From: Chlorokybus atmophyticus
Taxonomy: Eukaryota > Streptophyta > Chlorokybophyceae > Chlorokybales > Chlorokybaceae
NCBI GenBank assembly: GCA_009103225.1
Contig: RHPI01003516.1
Span: 112,331 to 176,330 of the forward strand
Direction of reading: 5' to 3'
Length of the DNA stretch: 64,000 nt
Shown one piece after another: positions 36,443 to 47,404 of this stretch. Both the position numbers and the translations under genes were made by a program. The number at the start of each line of letters is the position of its first letter. The stretch's first letter is position 1. Under the pieces are notes generated by a model that was not told where the DNA came from, made no database searches, and was given only the letters and a program-made list of their open reading frames with translations.

Positions 36443-36890
36443 ATGGAGGCTGAAAGGTCATCACCCATTTCTGCTTGGGATATGCGGCGGGTTGTTTTTA
36501 GTTCAGGGTCTGTTCAGACCATGCGATATGCGGCGGGTGTTTTTCCCGTTGTTTAAGGTTGTCTCCTGGCGCAGTGACCTGCGACGTCTGGTCGGGGGCG
36601 TTTGTGGCGGTGGCGGCGGCGGCGGCCGCGGCGGGGGCGGTTGTGACGTTGTATCGTTGTAGGGATGTTGGAGGGTTGTTTGTGCTAGGGTTGACGTGTT
36701 ACACTTGGTGTCAAGGGGATAGGTCTGTTCAGTTAGTTTAGGTGTGTGGAGCATAGTTGTAGTGACTGGTGGTATGTTGCAGCTTCGGGGCGGCGTGTGA
36801 AGGTATGGTATCTGGTGGTGAATGGTTTCATTACACATAAGGTAGTTTGTATCTTGCATTTATTGTGGAAGATGGTTCGCAGGTGCTGTC
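36443..36890 (+). other. Upstream region of KDM3, possible first exon
   Basis: An ATG at 36443 opens a short frame, MEAERSSPISAWDMRRVVFS, running to a possible GT donor near 36540. A GGC-repeat tract (36600-36645) and a TTTGCAT-like promoter-like stretch follow. It directly adjoins the X fragment. Whether it is the true 5' exon of KDM3 cannot be settled from sequence alone. Confidence 0.35.
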
Positions 36891-38867
36891 ATGGCCTCAT
36901 TTTGCGAATGGGGTTGTCTTTTTTGCCGGTCCAATGTGAGAGAGGGTGATATCTTCAAAGTGCGTCAGCATGTGCAGACTGCTACCTGCCGTTACTTCCG
37001 TATGCGGTTTCATGGAGGGGGCGAGGAGTCTGTTGATGATATGAAAATTTTAGCTAAGGCTATTGTTGTTGCAATTCAAGTGAGTATGAACGAACTCTGA
37101 TGTATTACCTTTTGGCCTTGCCTGGCACATGCTATCATCTGTATGCTTTGTCAGGCGGGAAAGCGCCCTCCTCATGCATCTCCATTGGAGCGGTCCTTTA
37201 TGAAACAGCCAGATTTTGTAGGTGTTGCTATTGTCTTGGTGTTTTGATTTGTTTAATGTGCCATTGTTGATTCACTATGGTTGTAGTGTGGTGTTACTTG
37301 GGCTCGAGCTAAGCGCGCCTTCAAGGTTTGTATCTTGTGTTGTGTGTTGTGTGCACTGTGTATGTGCTAATTTTGTGAGTGGAATGGTTGCAGGGCAAAG
37401 AAGCTGAAGTTGCTTTAGATTCTGTGGTGGAGGGGGTTGATGGTGGCATTGCTTTGATGGTTGCACCATCTGCACCGCTAGAGCTGCTTGCGGCTAACTC
37501 AGTAAGTGTATGGTGTGCGTGTTTGTTTGGTTTTGTTGTTGTGGCTAACTTAGCAAGTGTATGGTGTGTGTGCTTCTAGTAACCAGGTTTTGTTTATTTT
37601 CAAGGTTCATGAGCAACCTGCAGCTTGTGGGGGTGAAGTGCGACAGCTGCGTCAGAAGATAAATGACATGGTTGAGAGTTGGGAAGTGTCAAGTTTGATG
37701 ATGCAGGAACAGCTTGACGTTTGTGAGCAGGAGGTCTCGCAAATTCGGCAACAGTTGGTTCATGCTCATGCGCTTATCGCTGGGATGTCGTCTCGTTTGC
37801 AACAGTTGGAAGATGCAGCGGTGCGCAGTACAGGTGGGTCTTGTCTTGTTGTGCTAAGTGTGAGTGCATTGAGCGTTGTTTTGCCATTGCTAATGTCTCT
37901 TACAGATGTTCATGATGGCGTTATTGCTGATGGCCATGCTGGTGATGGCCCTTTAGGTGATGGTCCTGCTGGTGATGGCCATGTGGTTGTTGCCATTGGA
38001 TGTACGGCGGCTTCACCGGTTGTTTTGAGTGATACGGGTATGTTTAAGGGAAATGTGTTGTTCTCTTCAAGTTCAATTGCTGATTCCATTTGTTGATCAG
38101 GGGCATGTGCGGCCGATGTCAATACTGATGTGGTAGTGCGCGTTAAGAAAACAAAGAAGCGCCCCCTTGATGTAGATCTTTCAAATGTGCTATCCACTAG
38201 GCAACGGAAGGTGCGGCGGTAAATGCTTGTTTCTGCTTTTTGAGTGAGTACTATAGTCGATGTATTGCACATCTCAGGTGGATAGTGACACACCAGCAAC
38301 GCTCAAAAGTAGGCAGTCGAGTGGGGTGAGATTTGCGCTTTACATATTGCAGCATGTTGCCATGGTGGTGGTTTCCATTATTAAGCTTCAAATGGACGCC
38401 ATGTTGTTAGCAAGTAAGTGTTGTGGTTCTGTAATTGTTGTTTGAGTTTTTTAATGGTGTTGGTATTGATGTTGTGTTTGTAGAACAACACCAGCTTGTG
38501 GATCGTTCCATTGCGGTTGGCATACGTTTGCTCTGGTAAGCTTTTGTTGCTGTGCTTTGTGGTTTGTGACATTGTATAGTTATTCACGTTGGTTGGCAGC
38601 AATCGATGTGGAGGGAGTATTGAAGATGTTCATTGCACCTGTACAATGTGTAAAGGCTTTGACATTTGTGCACAGTGCTTCTTGCACGGTTGTAGTTCAT
38701 CTTGTCTAGCGGTTTGCAATGATGCTAGCCATGTTGGTGGAGTTTGTGTGCAGCGACTTTTTCGGTTAGATCTTGCTGCCTTACAGTTGAAAGTCTGCCA
38801 ATATATAATCACTCCTATCGTCCTTGGTGTTCACGAGGTAAACTGATGTGTATTCGGCCCATATCTC

Positions 38868-39025
38868 TGCTCTTGCCCCTACCCCTTCCCTTTCCCTATC
38901 CCTGCCCCTGCATCTGCCTTTGTCCCTATCCCTATCCCTATTCCTGTCCCTATCCCTATTCCTATCCCTATCCCTATCTATCTCTAGCCCTATCCCTATT
39001 TTATCCTTATCCCTATCCCTGCTGT
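38868..39025 (+). repeat. CCCTAT hexamer array inside a KDM3 intron
   Basis: CCCTATCCCTATTC-like repeats with CCCTGCCCCTGCATCTG interruptions fill the intron between 38837 and 39080. The reverse complement, including the same interruption, occurs in a later intron at 40054. Confidence 0.9.
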
Positions 39026-39963
39026 AATTTTGAAGGTTGTATGTATTGTCTTATACTTACTTTTGTTCTGTTTGTACAGGGTTGCGAGCAATGTGCGGAG
39101 ATTCGTTCGAGTCGCACATTTTCACCAGGATATGGGTATAGTGTGTGTGATGCGTGCTGTTGGTTGAGTTTGTGGATAGTTATTGTTTATGTCGCAGAGA
39201 TGTTATCGTGCATTTTCATTGGGAGCATGCGGCAGTGCAACCTATCTACTTACCTGTGTATGCAACCAGTGTGGTAAGGGTTTCATGTTGTGTATATTCC
39301 GCCATTGCATATGTTTTGTTTTGCTGGTTTTGTGAAGCTTTTTATGTTTGTTTATAGGACTACGATGTGTGGCGTGTCCGAGCAGTCAAGCTCAAGAAAG
39401 GTGAGTACTGGACCCGTCACAGAGTCCATATTTTGTGACGCTGTTGACGTATCTTTATTTTATCGTGCGTAAACAAGGCGAGATTGAACCATTTTCAATG
39501 GCATTGGCAACGTGGACATCCTATTGTTGTGGAGGATATTAGGGGACGCGGTGAATCTAGATGCTCATGGAGTGTGCGCAGCTTACGAAACGATATCTCG
39601 AGCATTTCTCCCTCTGTTGTTGTGTTGGATTGTGATGGCTGGTGTGAGGTACGGCTGTTAATCAGCAAGTTGTTATGCTAACATTGTGAATGTTTGCTTA
39701 TTAATTGCATTATGTTCAGGTCAAGATGACAACTGAGGAGTTCTTTCAAGGTTTTGTGCATGGATATTACAGCGATGACCACACAAAGAAGTTTTTCAAG
39801 CTCAAAGACTGGCCGCCTAAGGTACATTGGATACTGAGATTGGGTATGCAAGTTACTGATGAGTTGCTACTGTTAGGCCTCCTTGCAAGATGTATTGCCT
39901 GAGCTCTATGCAGATTTCATTGACATGCTGCCATTGCATGAGTACACGCACCCCAATGGTGAA

Positions 39964-39966
39964 TGA
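39964..39966 (+). other. Premature TGA in the KDM3 JmjC domain
   Basis: In exon 39877-39990 the frame reads THPNGE, TGA, NLANYVPK. Plant KDM3 proteins have a leucine before NLA, so a single T-to-G change (TTA to TGA) explains it. It lies upstream of all three iron ligands. Confidence 0.8.
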
Positions 39967-40053
39967 AATCTGGCCAATTATGTACCCAAGGTATTTGAAT
40001 TCTTTTTTGTTTATATCGTTGTTGATTGTGTTGAATGCAAGTTTTTCCTGGCA

Positions 40054-40430
40054 GGGATAGGGATAGGGATAGGGATAGGGATAGGGATAGGGATAGGGAC
40101 AAAGGCAGATGCAGGGGCAGGGATAGGGAAAGGGATAGGGATAGGGATAGAGATAGGGATAGGGATAGGGATAGGGATAGGGATAGGGATAAAGATAGAG
40201 ATAGGGATAGGGATAGGGATAGTGACAGGGGTAGGGGTAGGGGTAGGGGTAGGGATAGGGATAAGATCGGGAGAAAAATAGGGATAGGATTAGGGATAGT
40301 GATAGGGATAGAGATAGAAACCGGGATAGGGATAGGGATAGAGACAGGGGTAGGGATAGAGATAGGGATAGGAATAGGGGCAGGGGCAGGGGCAGGGATA
40401 GAGGCAGGGGCAAGGGCAGGGATAGAGCTT
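40054..40430 (+). repeat. GGGATA hexamer array inside a KDM3 intron
   Basis: The repeat fills most of the 575-bp intron 39991-40565. It includes GGGACAAAGGCAGATGCAGG, the reverse complement of the interruption in the 38868 array. Frames reading Arg-Asp or Ser-Leu repeats across it are artefacts. Confidence 0.92.
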
Positions 40431-40985
40431 AGGCTAGGGATGGTGATTGGTACTGGGGAGTGGTGGGCAGTATTGTGGGTGTAGTGGTTGTGATAGGTAT
40501 AGGCGATAGGAATCAGGCATAGTCCATGAAGCTTCTTCATAAATGTTTGTTGATGTTGTGCGCAGGAACATATTCCCGCAGATTTAGGTCCCAAGTTTTA
40601 CATCGGCTATGGCTGTGAAGAGGAACATGAGGTGGGGAATTCTGTTACACATTTACATTGTGATATGTCTGATGCGGTAAGTGAGTGGTGGTGATTGGTG
40701 GAAGCTGTTTGCATCAATGCATGATCATTTTTAAGCATTACTGACAGCCTTGATTGTTGTTGGCAGGTTAATGTTTTGTTGTTCACTCGGGATCCCTGTG
40801 GTGATGAAGCGCGTGCAGCCAACAAGTTGGTAAAGCCAGTTCGTATGCAACATCAGGTGTGTATATATGGGTCTATAACTTTTTTCTTCATATATATTGT
40901 AGTCGTTTGTTAATTACGTCTTTAGGTTGATATTGGTGGAGCTGTGTGGGATATTTTCCAGCGGCAAGATATCAACAAGATGGCT

Positions 40986-41200
40986 GTAAGCTAGACAACC
41001 AAGCTTACATATTAGCAATGTGTATAGCTTACGCGCTGCTTGCTAAAGTAGACATGTGTAGTCTGGCTGGTATAAAGGCCAACAGAATTAACAAGTTGTT
41101 GGTTCGGGTGAAACCCCTTTGCAAGCCTTATGTGCACGCCTTGTGTGCATGTTTTGGTGCATGTGTATGCTGTAGTTGGCCAACGCTAGCTCGGTGTTCA
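40986..41200 (+). repeat. Copia C LTR, second part
   Basis: It begins GTAAGCTAGACAAC and carries the Copia LTR landmarks ATAGCTTACGCGCTGCTTGC and TGGCTGGTATAAAGGCC, ending GTGTTCA at 41200. Related LTRs place this right after the GGAAAGCTCTAGTT region that ends the piece at 20455. It is followed by Gypsy D, the presumed insertion target. Confidence 0.8.
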
Positions 41201-41880
41201 ACGGACAAAGCCTTGAAGGGGCTGGACTTCGCGCGATGCTGCATTGACGACATTCTCATCTTCAGTCGCAGTAACGACGAGCACCTGCAGCACATCGAGG
41301 AAGTGCTGGAAAGACTCAAGGGGGTGGGCATGACAGTGCACCTCGACAAGTGCACCTTTTTCACTCGCAAGGTACCCTACCTAGGGCACATGATTGTGCC
41401 CCACGGTGTGTACGTACATTAGGCAAAAGTGGAGGCTTTGGCGGCTATCCCTGCTCCCACAGACCTTACGCGTTTGTGTGCCTTTCTGGGCCTTGCCAAC
41501 TACTATCGCCGGTTCGTGAAGGACTTTGCAAAGATCGCGCGACCCCTCAACGAGCTTCTGAAGACGGAGGTGGAGTTTGCGTGGAAGGAGACACAACAGC
41601 AGGTGTTTGAGGAGCTAAAGGGCAGGCTCACCACCGCTCCCATCCTGCAACGTCCTGACTACAACAAGCCCTTCATCCTCCACACCGACTGGAGCAAGCT
41701 TGGGATGGGGGCTGTGCTGGTACAGCACGATGAGAACAATAAGGAGCGGGTGGTGTCGTACGCCAGCCGAAGCAACAACAGCGCCGAGGTTAACTACAGC
41801 AGCTACGAGGGGGAGTGCCTCGTTGCAGCATGGGCTATCTCCTTCTTCAGACCTTTCCTCTTCGGTCGACAATTTCAGCT
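41201..41880 (+). pseudogene. Gypsy D reverse transcriptase/RNase H fragment
   Basis: The fragment aligns with Gypsy C from 62375. It has KALKGLDFARCCIDDILIFS with the catalytic DD, the KVPYLGHMIVPHGVYV block, then TAG where Gypsy C has CAG. After that come LANYYRRFVKDFAKIARPLN and the RNase H start, FILHTDWSKLGMGAVLVQHD. It ends at FQLIHQ, where unrelated DNA begins. About 230 codons remain. Confidence 0.9.
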
Positions 41881-42681
41881 GATTCACCAGTAATTCTGGA
41901 CTCCTCGAATTTTTAAAAATTCAGCGCATTTGCCCTGAATACTCATCTGTTTTATGTGTGAACTCGCCACTTGCGTGGCTGCAGAGGTCGCTGTTACAAT
42001 TGCTGATTATCCAGGCCAAATGCCCTGAATACAAGCAATGGATATTCACACGTTTTGGTCATGAATAATTGTAGTTGTCCATCTCGCACACAACCTCCTA
42101 CATGTGAGTAGTTATTCACTCGCAACAGAACTGCGTATTCAGTCTTCTTAGGTATACATGGTCCTGGACTTGTACCAAGGCACCAAGTGATTATTCATAC
42201 TTTGTGTGCGTGAATATTTACAGCGCCTGCTCTCAAACTAGGTCCTCCTTATAGGTAATTATTCACACGCATATTGGCTTAATGTTCACACATACTAAAG
42301 CTGTTTCAACAGCACATGTACCATACTAGCGAGTGATTATTCATACGATTTGTGATTGAATAATACAGCATATCTGCTCTCACACATAGTCCTATACATG
42401 AGTGGTTATTCACCCATAGTATGGTTGAACACTGCTGCCTTTGGTTGATTTTTCACGCGAATTATAATTGAATAATACAGCACTTTTGCTCACACACACA
42501 GTCCTACATATAAGTGGTTATTCACTCACGGTTTGGTTGAATAATCACTGCATCTTGCTATCGTCAACAGCTGTGACATAGCATAGCTGTGACATAGCAC
42601 ATAGCAATCAGTCCAGCCTGTGAATTTGGACAGCAATGTCAGCTGAATGGCAGCTGACTTGAACAACAAATTCACTGATGT
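41881..42681. repeat. Subterminal-type repeats with TTATTCAC core
   Basis: At least seven irregular copies of a motif like AGTGGTTATTCACTC, each often paired with TTGAATAATAC, lie between about 42105 and 42560. Repeats of this kind mark ends of CACTA-like DNA transposons, but no terminal inverted repeat or target duplication was found. The block begins exactly where Gypsy D breaks off. Confidence 0.5.
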
Positions 42682-42697
42682 CTACAATGTATCTCTG

Positions 42698-45208
42698 CTA
42701 CCTACTTCTTGCTGCCTCGACCACGCCCACCGCGCCCACCCCGCCCACCCCGGCTGCCCTTCCCACGGCCCCTCCCGTGCTGTGTGGTTGTGCCTTCCTT
42801 TGCTGGCTCCCTTACCTTGATACTCTTCAGCAACCAAAGAGGCCAAAGTAGCAACAAACCCGGCTCGCACTCTGCGCATACATAAACCACACATGAAATC
42901 AGGTGAGCTGACTTGCACAATGTTGAAACTGTTCATGCAATCGCATGCACACAAACGCGTTCACCTTTCAAGTGGGTCACTTGCACTCCAACCCCATCAC
43001 GCTTGAAGCTAATTGGCAGAGGCAAAACCTCTTCTTCCCCTGGTCCGGGATGTCTGGTCCTAGTGATGGGAAGACTGCGGCTGAACTGGACCACCATGTT
43101 GCCCTCTCGAATCTTCTTGCCATGAAACTTGTTGACAGGATTGATGTCGCTTACGTGCGCCTCCCCTACTGGTTCTTTGCGCCCGTTAATGAACAGTTGG
43201 ACTTCACTGCCAACCTTCATCGTCGGTGCGGTGTCATCCTTGTCGCTCAGCTCTTCCTGCGCACGCAAGTGACAAACACATCAAGAGGTACACACATACA
43301 CAGATGTGATCTCTCATACAGCGCTTGCGAAGCGACCTGCCTTCTGCGAGTCGCTGTTGTTGGGGCTGTCCCCCTCGCCGTCCGGGGCGCTGTCCTTGGC
43401 GCCATCTTCACCGCTATTCTCGCTTCTATCTGTCTCAGGCATTTTTGAATACGTTGGCTCATCCTGCGCGACAAGGTGACACGACGTGTTAACAAGCTTA
43501 CAACCGTCACGCAACGAATGCGTGCCTGCTGCAGGTGACAGTTTGTGTGCAGCCAGAAGAACGTATGAAGCCCATAAGATCAAGTACATGGTGCTTTCAT
43601 ACCTCCTTTTGATTGCCGCTCTTCTTTTCTAACACCGTCTCCTGCTTGCCAGTCGAGTGGCCTGCCTTATGAGACTTGTAGGGAGCCGGTATCGAGCGAA
43701 TAGTTTTGTTTGTTTTCTTTTTGGGGGGGCTTGACACCTCATCCTCCTGCCAACAGCATGAAGTCAGATGGTGAGCCACAACTCAGTGCATTGCCGCTCT
43801 ATCAAGTCCAATGCTGCGTACCTCACCAAACACTTTGCGCTTCCCCGAGCTGCTGTCACGCACATCAGCACCCTGCTTGGCACGTGCCTGAACACAACAG
43901 TCATGAACGATCATGAACACATGTTTAGCAAAGTACAATGAGGAGCGGCTTCTGACCTGTGAACCAGTAGCAGGAGAACTTGAGGGTTGTGGTGCAGTGC
44001 CTTCCTTGTTACCTATCACATACACAAGGCACCAATCACAAAAGCCTGCATATACACACAGTACTCCAGCAGCTGCCTGCGCGCGCAAGACGCGGCTCAC
44101 GCTGCGAGGTGCCATTTCTGTCATCGCTGGCGTTGCTGGCGGGATGTGAACGCATGGGCGCCGTGCAATTACAAGGGGTCATCATACATACCACACAACC
44201 TGCATACATAAGGCACCATTGAACACAAAGCATCGTTCTCAACACGACATTAACAAAGCCAACTTTGTGCAAGCTGTAGGTCACCCTCTGAGGTGGCATC
44301 CTCGTCGTCGCTGGCTAGATTGTACTTCTTTGGACTTCTTGGGCTTCTTCTTGTTGGCTTTCCATCAAGCACATGGCAAAGGCACTCAAGACATGCACAT
44401 CGCACAAACACCTTAGTCACTACATGACACACACCTTGTTGTTCTTGTCGCTAGGCCCTCCCCTGCGCCTTGGCACAAAGCCCCCCGCGCATGCCTTCTC
44501 CATCATCTCCTTGTAACGCTTTCGACTCTTTTCTTTCTGCTTCTCTTCGTGCTTGGGGTTGCTGTATCCCTTTTTGTTGCCCAAATACTGTTGAATCTTC
44601 AAACGCGCCTACCCACCAATGAAGAAGTTGTGAAGGCCAACACATGTAAAGCAAACTCCTCCCAGCTCAGACAATGCTGCCATATTGCATGACGGCTCAT
44701 GTAACTGTGGGAAATTGCCAACCATTTGATAGGAGAGCTCTGGATTCAGCAAATGCTAGCATTTGGTTGCAAGAGCGAACTTGAATGGGTCCTGCTTCGT
44801 TTGAGTCTTCCCCGGCATCATGCGACAGTACTCATAGCAAATCCGGCCTTTATCGGCCACCTTGGTGACCTTGCGACGATCACGGGCATGATGCTTCCCA
44901 CGCCAATGTAGGACCTTCAGTGCCTACATAGTTTACATTGGTGCACTAGTACAACATGGGACGAAACAGACTTCGGCAGCAAGTTCTGACATTGATTGCG
45001 GATGCTTGATGCATAAGCTCACTTTTAAGGAGACCATTGTTGTGGTCTCAAGATCACGCAGGTGAACAGTCGCCTCATTGGTTTCCCACTCATGCTGCAG
45101 CTGCTCATCAGAAAGACCACCAGCATTCTTCCCCCATATCTCTTCGTCCAAATTCTCCCATCCTTCCCTGCAGTTGCTGGACCGCCCGCCCAACGTGGTG
45201 CCTGACAT
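42698..45208 (-). CDS. Unassigned spliced gene with RGG-rich C-terminus
   Basis: The family is unknown. On the minus strand exon 45208-45023 (MSGTTLGGRSSNCREGWENL) joins in phase 0 to exon 44923-44435, which encodes YEYCRMMPGKTQTKQDPFKF and a basic segment, KHEEKQKEKSRKRYKEMMEK. That exon contains two in-frame TAGs (44756 and 44609) but no shift. Later exons encode acidic/basic patches (NLASDDEDATSEG), then KVGSEVQLFINGRKEPVGEA and LPLPISFKRDGVGVQVTHLK (about 43264-42965). The last exon ends in GRGKGSRGGRGGRGGRGRG. The GSEVQLF region vaguely resembles plant CACTA-associated proteins. RGG tails usually bind RNA. Intermediate exon limits are uncertain. Confidence 0.5.
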
Positions 45209-45404
45209 GATGATGCCCTCCTGTAGATAGATCAAGCTTGCTTTACAAGTCAGTTGCAATTGCAACCCTAATCAACCTCAAGTCTTGGTTGACTCAAGTG
45301 ACTGCAGGTTGTAAGCCATGTGGACTTGCTTGTTGACTTGTCACAGCAAGCAAACCATGTACCTTGCAAAAGAAGTGTCTCTCAGCTGCTTGCACAAAGG
45401 CGTG

Positions 45405-45690
45405 CTTGTGAACTTGTCAAACAGGCACCCAGCAAACCAAACACCCAGTACCTTGTAGAGTAGAAGCTTCTTCAGCTTCTTTCCAGCTGAACACGACAAA
45501 AAGTAAGCCTAACGGCAAGCTAGCAGGCAAATGGCATGTGCATGCACAAACATGTGCTTGTGAACTTGTCAAACAGGCACACTGTAAGCCAAACACCCAG
45601 TACCTTGTAGAGTAGAAGCTGCTTCAGCTTCTTGCCAGGTGAACACGACAAAGGTAAGCCTAACAGCAAGCTAGCAGGCAAATGGCAGCC
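45405..45690. repeat. Tandem duplication of about 155 bp
   Basis: The block TGTCAAACAGGCAC through GCTAGCAGGCAAATGGCA occurs twice, with CACCCAGTACCTTGTAGAGT in both copies. The copies differ by scattered substitutions. Confidence 0.8.
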
Positions 45691-46981
45691 CAGAATGCTA
45701 GCGGCACAATACCATGCTGTATTTGCTAATTGCAACGAAGTGACCCAGCATGCAACCACTAGAAGAGCAGTGCGATAAGACAAGATCCATGTGGGCAGGT
45801 GATGCGCGTGCATGCATGCTTGTCTAACGGGGTTTGGGCTAGTAGTTTAGTTAGGTAGGTAGTAAGTAAGTAGGAAGAGCACCCGGTGGTGAATGTAAGT
45901 GTTGTGTGCTGTTGTGTGTGGTGTGCAATGCATGCCTCACATTGTGATACATGCCACAACCTCTGCATCCTATACATTGTACAGCTGACAACGCTCGCTC
46001 ACCTCGCCACAGCGCCGCCGCCGCCAACACAACCAGCAAGTACGCCGGTGCTGTGGGACAATCAGTGCAATTCCCGGTGCAGAAATCCCTGCATTTAATG
46101 GAAGTGATCATTCGGAAAATCCACATCAGCAATTGTGCTGGTCGGACACCAGTCGCGTCTCCGCTTGCTCCGACCGCAATAGGCCGCACGAGCAATTGCC
46201 GTGGAAATTGCCTTTTGTCGAAACTTTGATTGCCAAATGAACTCTATGTTTATTGGTCCATACAAACCAAGCGAAATTACATTCTCTATTTCCGATGAAA
46301 TCGTCCATGTCCGAAGACGGTGTCTATATGGCTTACCCCAAACCATAAGTAACCATAACCCAAACATCCAATGCATGCTGGTAGTTGTGCTGCAACAATG
46401 GACCCCCCTTGTACCCATGCGCACCATGAATGAGGCTCTAACGCGGGCGCTCCTCGCAGTCGGGCGGCGATTAGTGGGACTAGGTTAGGTCTTGACACAA
46501 CCGTGGAACGGCTATGTGGACTCTGGCGATGCTCGCTATCATCAGGTATCTTTCTCGCTATTCATGGTGTGAGTTGCGTGCGCTATGTCACTCTGCATGC
46601 TACTGACTATGCATGCCACTATGCATGTGCCATACTGTTGCGCATTGTGTGTACATGCGTATGCTTTGTGTGCGATTTGGGTTGAGTTTGCCTGTGTAGT
46701 GTATATTAGGGGTATGGTACAGTGGCAGCATGCATGGTGTGGACAATGCGAATGGCATGCATCAGCACAAGCATACACACGCTTTACACATCAAATGTGC
46801 ATATGTTTGTCCTTCTATGATAGGAACGCCTATATATATGCACAGCTCTGATTGCTACCATGCAACACCCTTGCGCGTTACATGCCGTGCATGTCATGCC
46901 ATGCTACTGCCTGAATGCGTGTCTAGTTCATGTCCATAACAATAGAGGCGCTGCCTATGCATTTGCATCAACTTCTGGCGC
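45691..46981. other. No recognisable gene
   Basis: Frames overlap on both strands between 45850 and 46490, and the 95- and 110-codon frames at 46095-46488 are mutual shadows. I could not match either to a family. TG/CA-rich low-complexity sequence follows to 46980. Confidence 0.4.
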
Positions 46982-47404
46982 ATGTTTATAAATGAATGCG
47001 ATGCAACATGCGAGTTAACCTGTAAACTTGTTTGTCAGGTCCAATTATGCAATTGGGAGCTTTCAACTCGTGGAATTGTTCATCAGGCACCCATTGCGAT
47101 TGCAGCTACTGTACAAACCGGTGTGTATGTGGCAGTCTCCGTGCATGAGAACACTCCTTCGCCTCCTAATGCGCCTCTTCCTACTCGCACTACCATTGAC
47201 TTGGGCACCAATGGCGCTGCTGGCCTGCGCATTGTGATTGAGTGCGACAACAATATTGCTGCGCGCTGGAGTGTGTTTACTGGCTCCCAAGTCCCTGCAC
47301 CTGGTGCAACGCCCGGTACCAGTCTCACACCAACTTGTAATGGAGTTTTCCCTACTCGCGACCCTCCTAGTGAACTTAGTGACTCAAGTGACTCGTCGCA
47401 ATGA
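46982..47404 (+). CDS. Hypothetical 140-residue ORF or exon
   Basis: A plus-strand frame ends in TGA and contains VHENTPSPPNAPLPTRTTID, DLGTNGAAGLRIVIECDNN and a Ser/Asp-rich tail. A possible acceptor, TTTGTCAG, at 47039 would make it a 3' exon starting VQLCNWELSTRG. Composition looks protein-like, but I recognise no domain. It may belong to the same element as the minus-strand gene at 42698-45208. Confidence 0.3.
   Translation: MFINECDATCELTCKLVCQVQLCNWELSTRGIVHQAPIAIAATVQTGVYVAVSVHENTPSPPNAPLPTRTTIDLGTNGAAGLRIVIECDNNIAARWSVFTGSQVPAPGATPGTSLTPTCNGVFPTRDPPSELSDSSDSSQ

Larger units (their letters stand above)
36891..40985 (+). pseudogene. KDM3: KDM3/JMJ25-type JmjC histone demethylase, N-terminal half
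   Basis: Exons with consistent phases: 36891-37079, 37155-37217, 37287-37325, 37394-37501, 37605-37833 (coiled coil), 37906-38037 (GDGP repeats), 38101-38210, 38278-38325, 38353-38413, 38484-38535, 38600-38837 (zinc motif CNRCGG, CTCTMCKGFDICAQC), 39080 to about 39380 (limits uncertain), 39478-39648 (HFQWHWQRGHPIVVEDI), 39720-39821 (EEFFQGF, FFKLKDWPP), 39877-39990, 40566-40676, 40767-40856 and 40926-40985. THLHCDMSDAVN holds two iron ligands (H-x-D). An in-frame TGA at 39964 replaces an expected Leu between GE and NLA. The last exon stops at 40985 against a Copia LTR. The missing C-terminal half is at 19838-20454. Confidence 0.93.

Noticed and set aside
38868-39025. Telomere-derived repeat (CCCTAT resembles CCCTAA)
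   Set aside because: The unit is hexameric but differs from known plant/algal telomere repeats, is impure, and sits neatly inside an intron.
39853-40594. Ser/Leu-, Pro/Tyr- and Arg/Asp-repeat ORFs
   Set aside because: They lie in the GGGATA intron array of KDM3 and overlap on both strands.
46095-46488. Transposase-like frames on both strands
   Set aside because: Neither strand shows a recognisable catalytic motif, and each is the shadow of the other.
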